Translations under genes and position numbers: made by a program | In this document: one piece after another, positions 7,115 through 11,271 of the stretch | Position numbering within the stretch: position 1 is the stretch's first letter | Layout of the letters: every line of letters begins with the position of its first letter | Assembly: GCA_038318895.1 (NCBI GenBank) | Contig: JBBQCS010000086.1 | Span: 1-11,271, forward strand | DNA length: 11,271 nt | From: UBA11222 sp030652895 | GTDB taxonomy: Bacteria > Pseudomonadota > Alphaproteobacteria > UBA11222 | Direction: 5' to 3' | Notes under the pieces: generated by a model | The model's database searches: none | Seen by the model: only the letters and a program-made list of their open reading frames with translations | Told to the model about the DNA's origin: nothing

Positions 7115-8145
7115 GCATGTCGCCGATTGGCCGCAGACGATGGGAAAATTTCAAGGCAAACCGGCGCGGATACTGGTCGACCTGGATTTTTCTGGTGCTG
7201 TTTTTTGTCACATTGTTTGCGGAGCTGATCGCCAACGACAAACCCCTGATGTTGCGCTTTGATGGCGCCTATTATTTTCCTGCTTTTATCACCTATACCG
7301 AAACCGAGTTTGGCGGCGATTTCGAAACCGAGGCCGATTACCGCGATCCGTTTCTGCAAGACCTGGTTGCCGCAAAGAACGGCCGCATCTGGTGGCCACC
7401 GGTCCGGTACAGCTATGACACCATAAATCTGGATTTGCCGGTTCCCGCCCCTGCCCCGCCGTCCGCCGATAATTGGCTGGGTACGGATGACCAGGCGCGC
7501 GATGTGATGGCGCGGCTGATTTATGGCTTCCGGATTTCGGTATTGTTCGGATTGACCCTGACCTTGTTTTCTTCTGTAGTTGGGGTTATCGCAGGCGCGG
7601 TACAGGGCTATTTCGGCGGCTGGATTGACTTGGGGTTTCAGCGTTTTATCGAGGTCTGGACTTCTGTTCCTATTATTTATCTGCTGATCATTCTGGCGGC
7701 GGTGATTGAACCCAATTTCTGGATATTGCTGGGCATCATGCTGGCGTTCAGCTGGATCGCCCTGGTGCCGGTGGTGCGTGCGGAATTTCTGCGCGCACGC
7801 AATTTTGAATATGTGCGCGCGGCCCGCGCGCTGGGGGTGAAGAACGTCACCATCATGTGGCGGCACATGCTGCCCAACGCCATGGTCGCGGCGCTGACCT
7901 TCATGCCGTTTATTCTCAACGGTTCGATCACCACGCTGACGTCACTGGATTTTCTGGGTTTTGGACTGCCGCCCGGATCGCCATCCCTGGGCGAATTACT
8001 GGCGCAGGGCAAAAACAATATTCAGGCGCCCTGGCTGGGTATTACCGCATTCTCGGTCATTGCCGTGATGCTCAGCCTGCTGGTGTTTGTGGGCGAGGCG
8101 GTGCGGGACGCCTTTGATCCGCGCAAAGCGCTGGGCGCGAAATGA
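7111..8145 (+). CDS. yejE: Peptide ABC transporter permease YejE
   Basis: The second inner-membrane channel subunit of the Yej importer. It has 344 residues from ATG 7111, or 342 from ATG 7117, the start better placed for the GAGG at 7106-7109. The cytoplasmic N-terminus with KANRRGYWS (16-23) and the first helix ending in AELIANDKPL (37-46) closely match YejE of E. coli as I remember it. A periplasmic stretch (47-118) with FGGDFETEADYRDP precedes the OppC-type motif NWLGTDDQARDV (121-132). Further helices lie around 142-166, 180-200, 205-221, 258-285 and 308-330. The EAA loop is RAARALGVKNVTIMWRHMLP (236-255). It ends with GEAVRDAFDPRKAL (328-341). It overlaps yejB upstream and yejF downstream by the ATGA arrangement, implying fixed stoichiometry by translational coupling. 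Confidence 0.96.
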   Translation: MSMSPIGRRRWENFKANRRGYWSTWIFLVLFFVTLFAELIANDKPLMLRFDGAYYFPAFITYTETEFGGDFETEADYRDPFLQDLVAAKNGRIWWPPVRYSYDTINLDLPVPAPAPPSADNWLGTDDQARDVMARLIYGFRISVLFGLTLTLFSSVVGVIAGAVQGYFGGWIDLGFQRFIEVWTSVPIIYLLIILAAVIEPNFWILLGIMLAFSWIALVPVVRAEFLRARNFEYVRAARALGVKNVTIMWRHMLPNAMVAALTFMPFILNGSITTLTSLDFLGFGLPPGSPSLGELLAQGKNNIQAPWLGITAFSVIAVMLSLLVFVGEAVRDAFDPRKALGAK

Positions 8146-9773
8146 GCCGCGAACCGCTGTTGCAGGTGCGCGATCTGTCCGTTGCCTTCCGGACCGAAGG
8201 ACGCGATATTCTGGCCCTCGACCGGGCGTCCTTCACGCTGGAAAAAGGCAGAACGCTGGCGCTGGTCGGCGAGTCCGGATCGGGTAAATCCGTCACGGCG
8301 TTGAGCATTATGCAACTGCTGCCCTATCCCGCGGCCAGCCACCCATCGGGCTCCATCACATTTGCAGGACAGGAACTGATGGGCGCGGATGAAACCGCTT
8401 TGCGCAAAGTGCGCGGCAACCGCATTTCCATGGTGTTTCAGGAACCGATGACCAGCCTTAACCCGCTGCATCCCATCTTGCGCCAGGTGGGCGAGATTCT
8501 GGAATTGCACAAGGGCTATCGCGGGGCACAGGTGCAAACCCGTGTGCTGGAGTTATTGGATCTGGTAGGCCTGCGCAAGGCGCAAGCGCGGCTGGCGGCC
8601 TATCCGCATGAGCTGTCCGGCGGAGAACGCCAGCGGGTGATGATCGCCATGGCGCTGGCCAATGAGCCCGACCTGTTTATCGCCGATGAGCCGACAACCG
8701 CACTGGATGTCACCGTACAGGCGCAAATATTGGAGCTGTTGCAGCGGCTGCAAAAACAGCTGGGCATGGCCATGCTGCTGATCACCCATGATCTGGGGAT
8801 CGTGCGCAAAATGGCGGATGATGTATGCGTCATGCTGGGGGGAAAAATAATTGAAGCAGGCCCCGTGCAGCAGGTGTTTGCGCAGCCGCATGAAGACTAT
8901 ACCCGGCACCTGATCGACTCCGAACCCAAGGGCCGTCCGCATACTGTGGCGGTGGATGCCCCGGTTGTTCTGCAGGCGGATGATGTGAAAGTATGGTTCC
9001 CCCTCAAGCGCCGCCTGTTCAGCCGTGAACAGCATTATATCAAGGCGGTGGACGGTATTTCGTTACATGTGCGCGCGGGTGAAACCCTGGGTATCGTGGG
9101 CGAATCCGGCTCCGGGAAAACCACGCTGGGCCTGGCGTTGTTGCGGCTGATTGCGTCTCAGGGTTCTATTGTATATGGCGGCAAACCCATTGATGGCCTG
9201 AACAGCCAGCAGATGCGCCCCCTGCGCAAGGACATGCAGATCGTGTTTCAGGATCCGTACGGTTCGCTGAGCCCGCGGCTTTCCGTCGGGCAGATTATAG
9301 CCGAAGGGCTGCAGGTGCACGGAACACGCCTGAGCGCACAGGAACAGCGCCGCATTGTGGCCAATGCGCTAACCGAAGTCGGGCTGGACCCCGCCACACA
9401 GGACCGGTATCCGCATGAATTTTCCGGTGGTCAGCGCCAGCGTATCGCCATTGCCCGCGCCATGGCGTTGCAGCCGCGACTCGTGGTGCTGGATGAACCA
9501 ACCAGCGCGCTGGATATGACCGTACAGGCGCAGATCGTTGATCTGCTGCGCGATCTGCAGGCGCGCCACGGGCTGGCCTACCTGTTCATCAGCCACGATC
9601 TGAAAGTGGTGCGCGCCATGGCCAACCAGGTGATTGTGATGCAGGCCGGCCGGGTTGTTGAACACGGTGATGCGGACACAATATTCGATCACCCGCAGAC
9701 GGATTATACAAAGGCGCTGATGGCCGCAGCCTTTGCGCTGGAAGCAACGCATACCGAGGCTGTGCGGGTATAG
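8142..9773 (+). CDS. yejF: Peptide ABC transporter ATP-binding protein YejF (two fused nucleotide-binding domains)
   Basis: Powers the Yej importer at the cytoplasmic face. It has 543 residues, near the E. coli length of about 530, with two complete ABC ATPase domains. Domain 1 has Walker A GESGSGKS (43-50), Q-loop Gln100, signature LSGGE (158-162), Walker B with Asp182-Glu183 and switch His216. Domain 2 has Walker A GESGSGKT (320-327), Q-loop Gln370, signature FSGGQ (427-431), Walker B with Asp451-Glu452 and switch His485. All key residues are present, so both sites should hydrolyse ATP. Each domain is followed by the oligopeptide-transporter tail (HEDYTRHLIDSEP at 250-262; DHPQTDYTKALMAAAF at 516-531). 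The start ATG 8142 overlaps the yejE stop as ATGA, and no strong Shine-Dalgarno sequence precedes it, so translation is probably coupled. It is the last gene of the operon. Confidence 0.97.
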   Translation: MSREPLLQVRDLSVAFRTEGRDILALDRASFTLEKGRTLALVGESGSGKSVTALSIMQLLPYPAASHPSGSITFAGQELMGADETALRKVRGNRISMVFQEPMTSLNPLHPILRQVGEILELHKGYRGAQVQTRVLELLDLVGLRKAQARLAAYPHELSGGERQRVMIAMALANEPDLFIADEPTTALDVTVQAQILELLQRLQKQLGMAMLLITHDLGIVRKMADDVCVMLGGKIIEAGPVQQVFAQPHEDYTRHLIDSEPKGRPHTVAVDAPVVLQADDVKVWFPLKRRLFSREQHYIKAVDGISLHVRAGETLGIVGESGSGKTTLGLALLRLIASQGSIVYGGKPIDGLNSQQMRPLRKDMQIVFQDPYGSLSPRLSVGQIIAEGLQVHGTRLSAQEQRRIVANALTEVGLDPATQDRYPHEFSGGQRQRIAIARAMALQPRLVVLDEPTSALDMTVQAQIVDLLRDLQARHGLAYLFISHDLKVVRAMANQVIVMQAGRVVEHGDADTIFDHPQTDYTKALMAAAFALEATHTEAVRV

Positions 9774-9839
9774 CCGCTACATCTAAAACACGAAATAGAG
9801 GTTGCGCATAAAGATTGGGGCAAGGTCCTGACATTACAG

Positions 9840-9871
9840 TTCTGGTGTTCCTTTTTTGTTGAACACCGGAA
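9840..9871. terminator. Stem-loop after yejF, possible terminator
   Basis: TTCTGGTGTTC (9840-9850) can pair with GAACACCGGAA (9861-9871) over 11 base pairs, including one G-U pair. The loop holds a run of six T. It lies 66 bases past the yejF stop, where a terminator is expected. However, no T-tract follows the stem on either strand, so it is not a standard intrinsic terminator. It may instead be a 3'-end stabilising hairpin. Confidence 0.3.
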
Positions 9872-10004
9872 TGCCCTTCAAAGCCATCATGGGAAACATC
9901 AGGCAAAGAACGATTTCGCTTCGCGATACAAACTCCCTACATTGCAGTGGGATGTCAAAAACAGCTTAGGTGACAGGAGTTTGGTGTTATCATGTAAGAA
10001 ATCG

Positions 10005-10052
10005 ATCTGACCTAAAAGAACAAAATAGAAATATTTGTGACCTCGGTCAGAT
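10005..10052. promoter_or_regulatory. Possible operator/promoter of the acyl-CoA dehydrogenase gene
   Basis: ATCTGACC (10005-10012) and GGTCAGAT (10045-10052) form an exact 8-base inverted repeat 32 bases apart. TGACCT recurs at 10008 and 10038, a distance of 30 bases, and TGACC-TC-GGTCA (10038-10049) is itself a short palindrome. GATAAT (10050-10055), a good -10 hexamer, overlaps the right end, so a bound protein would block transcription. No convincing -35 is seen. The regulator is unknown; TetR- or FadR-type repressors often control such genes, but the site does not match a consensus I recognise. Confidence 0.3.
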
Positions 10053-10108
10053 AATGAACCACTCGCGCCTGTATTCTAGCGGCGCGCAGAAAGAAGCAAG
10101 AGGGCACA

Positions 10109-11271
10109 ATGGATTTCAACGACACACCCGAAGAAGCCGAATTTCGCGTCAAGGTATCTGGCTGGCTTGAGGCCAACGCAACCAAACGCTCCCCCAGCCA
10201 GACCGGTAGCGCGCCCTTTTCCCTGATGGGTGAAAATGCCGGGGCTGTCGCGCGCGCCAAGCAGTGGCAGAAGGTCAAGGCCGCTGCGGGTTATGCCGCG
10301 ATCACCTGGCCGAAGGAATTTGGCGGCATGGGCGGAACGTCGATGCAAAGCGTCATTTACGGCCAGGAAGAGGCGCGCTTTGATGTGTCCAGCGCGACCT
10401 TCGTTATTGGCATCGGTATGGCCATGCCCGCCGTGATCGTGCACGGCACGCCCGCGCAACGTGAGCGCTTTATTGGCCCGGCTCTGAACGGTGAAGAAAT
10501 CTGGTGCCAGCTGTTTTCCGAACCAGGTGCGGGTTCCGATCTGGCGGGGGTGCGTACCCGCGCGGAAAAACAGGGCGGCGAATGGATCGTCAACGGGCAG
10601 AAAATATGGACCTCGTTCGCCCATCTGGCGGATTGGGGCATTCTGGTCGCGCGCACCGACCCCACAAAGCCAAAGCATAAAGGCCTGAGCTTCTTCCTGG
10701 TTGATATGAAGAGCCCGGGCGTAACCGTCAAGCAGATCAAGCAGATTTCCGGCGGCAGCAGCTTTAACGAAGTGTATTTCGACAATGTGCGCATACCTGA
10801 TGCCATGCGTGTCGGGGAAGAAGGCGATGGCTGGAAGGCGTCGCTGACCGTGTTGATGAATGAACGCATGGCCATTGGCGGGCTTGGCGGAGGCGCGGGC
10901 TTGACCGAAATGCTGAACCTGACCCGCGACGTTGAAATTGGCGACGCGCCCGCCATCCGTAATGCCGCGGTGCGTGAAAAGCTCGCCGACTGGTATGTGC
11001 AGTCGCAAGGCCTGAAATATACCCGCCTGCGGTCCTTGACGGCGATGAGCAAGGGCCAGACGCCGGGTCCGGAAAATTCCATCGCCAAGGCGGTTGGCGC
11101 CGCCTATGGTCAGGACCTGCCAGCCTTTGCCATGGAACTGATGGATATGGGCGGCATTATCCGCGATCCAAAACTGTCGCCCGCAGGTGCGGGCTTTCAG
11201 GAAGGCTGGATATCGTCACCCGCCATGCGCGTTGCGGGCGGCACCGATGAAATTCTACGCAACATTATCGC
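10109..11271 (+). CDS. Acyl-CoA dehydrogenase family protein (partial, C-terminus cut by window edge)
   Basis: A FAD-dependent enzyme expected to introduce the alpha-beta double bond into an acyl-CoA, with electrons passing to ETF. I translated 387 complete codons from ATG 10109, preceded by GAGG at 10100-10103. The frame stays open to the edge, and about 15-25 residues should be missing. The N-terminal helical domain contains the family motif WPKEFGGMGGTS (67-78). The FAD/substrate middle domain shows CQLFSEPGAGSDLAGVRTRA (133-152), VNGQKIWTSFAHLADW (161-176) and FNEVYFDNVRIP (219-230). The C-terminal helical domain ends with RVAGGTDEILRNII (374-387). The position of the MCAD-type catalytic Glu (Y-E-G-T) is Gly here, while Glu252 in MNERM aligns with the catalytic Glu of isovaleryl-CoA dehydrogenase, so Glu252 is the likely base. 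The substrate chain length cannot be told. It is separated from the yej genes by 335 bases and is likely a separate transcription unit. Confidence 0.94.
   Translation, partial: MDFNDTPEEAEFRVKVSGWLEANATKRSPSQTGSAPFSLMGENAGAVARAKQWQKVKAAAGYAAITWPKEFGGMGGTSMQSVIYGQEEARFDVSSATFVIGIGMAMPAVIVHGTPAQRERFIGPALNGEEIWCQLFSEPGAGSDLAGVRTRAEKQGGEWIVNGQKIWTSFAHLADWGILVARTDPTKPKHKGLSFFLVDMKSPGVTVKQIKQISGGSSFNEVYFDNVRIPDAMRVGEEGDGWKASLTVLMNERMAIGGLGGGAGLTEMLNLTRDVEIGDAPAIRNAAVREKLADWYVQSQGLKYTRLRSLTAMSKGQTPGPENSIAKAVGAAYGQDLPAFAMELMDMGGIIRDPKLSPAGAGFQEGWISSPAMRVAGGTDEILRNII

Larger units (their letters stand above)
9774..10108. other. 335-base intergenic region without a gene
   Basis: No open frame here looks coding, and the region is visibly richer in A and T than its flanks. 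It contains a stem-loop at 9840-9871 and a group of TGACC-type half-sites around 10005-10052 with a possible -10 element. I see no tRNA, known riboswitch or insertion-sequence end. A small RNA cannot be excluded. Confidence 0.7.

Noticed and set aside
7066..7866. 266-codon open frame on the minus strand opposite yejE
   Set aside because: Low-complexity Gln/Arg/His-rich translation, typical of a shadow of membrane-protein codons; yejE is certain on the other strand.
2250..9773. Possibility that the transporter belongs to a microcin C or other toxin/immunity cluster
   Set aside because: No peptide precursor, modification or immunity gene is present; neighbours are housekeeping genes, so a general Yej importer is the simpler reading.
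9970..10170. Small 66-codon plus-strand frame in the last intergenic region
   Set aside because: Overlaps the start of the acyl-CoA dehydrogenase in another frame, has no ribosome binding site and no recognisable composition.
10076..11008. 310-codon open frame on the minus strand opposite the acyl-CoA dehydrogenase
   Set aside because: Its translation has no recognisable domain and the plus strand encodes a clear, motif-complete enzyme; long antisense frames arise easily from GC-rich codon bias.

Overview
The window looks like an ordinary housekeeping stretch of an alphaproteobacterial chromosome. This rests on the gene order pheA / kdsB / membrane-anchored cytochrome c / Yej-type peptide transporter, on the alphaproteobacterial variants of KdsB and PheA, and on the moderately GC-rich codon use. 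The genus cannot be named from the sequence. KdsB implies a Gram-negative outer membrane with Kdo-containing lipopolysaccharide.

Layout. On the minus strand, kdsB (1565-804) runs into pheA (807 to beyond position 1) with a 4-base ATGA overlap. A 105-base divergent intergenic region separates them from a plus-strand run: a CycM-like cytochrome c (1671-2219), two tandem YejA-like periplasmic peptide-binding proteins (2250-4052 and about 4056-6005), the permeases yejB (6005-7114) and yejE (7111-8145), and the two-domain ATPase yejF (8142-9773). Junctions from the second binding protein to yejF overlap by 1 to 4 bases, which points to one translationally coupled operon. A 335-base AT-richer intergenic region follows. 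It holds a hairpin and a group of TGACC half-sites. An acyl-CoA dehydrogenase then starts at 10109 and runs off the right edge.

How the parts work together. The binding proteins would capture peptides in the periplasm and deliver them to the YejB/YejE channel, powered by YejF. Yej transporters are known to import microcin C in E. coli, to affect antimicrobial-peptide resistance in several proteobacteria, and to import peptidoglycan fragments in Agrobacterium with a second, dedicated binding protein. The two binding proteins here fit such a split of substrate specificity, but that is inference.

The most unusual sequence feature is an 89-base near-perfect GC-rich inverted repeat (4096-4184) between the two binding-protein genes. 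It sits in frame inside the apparent N-terminus of the second one and leaves its true start unclear. I see no rRNA, tRNA, CRISPR array, insertion sequence, phage gene or clearly novel multi-gene system.
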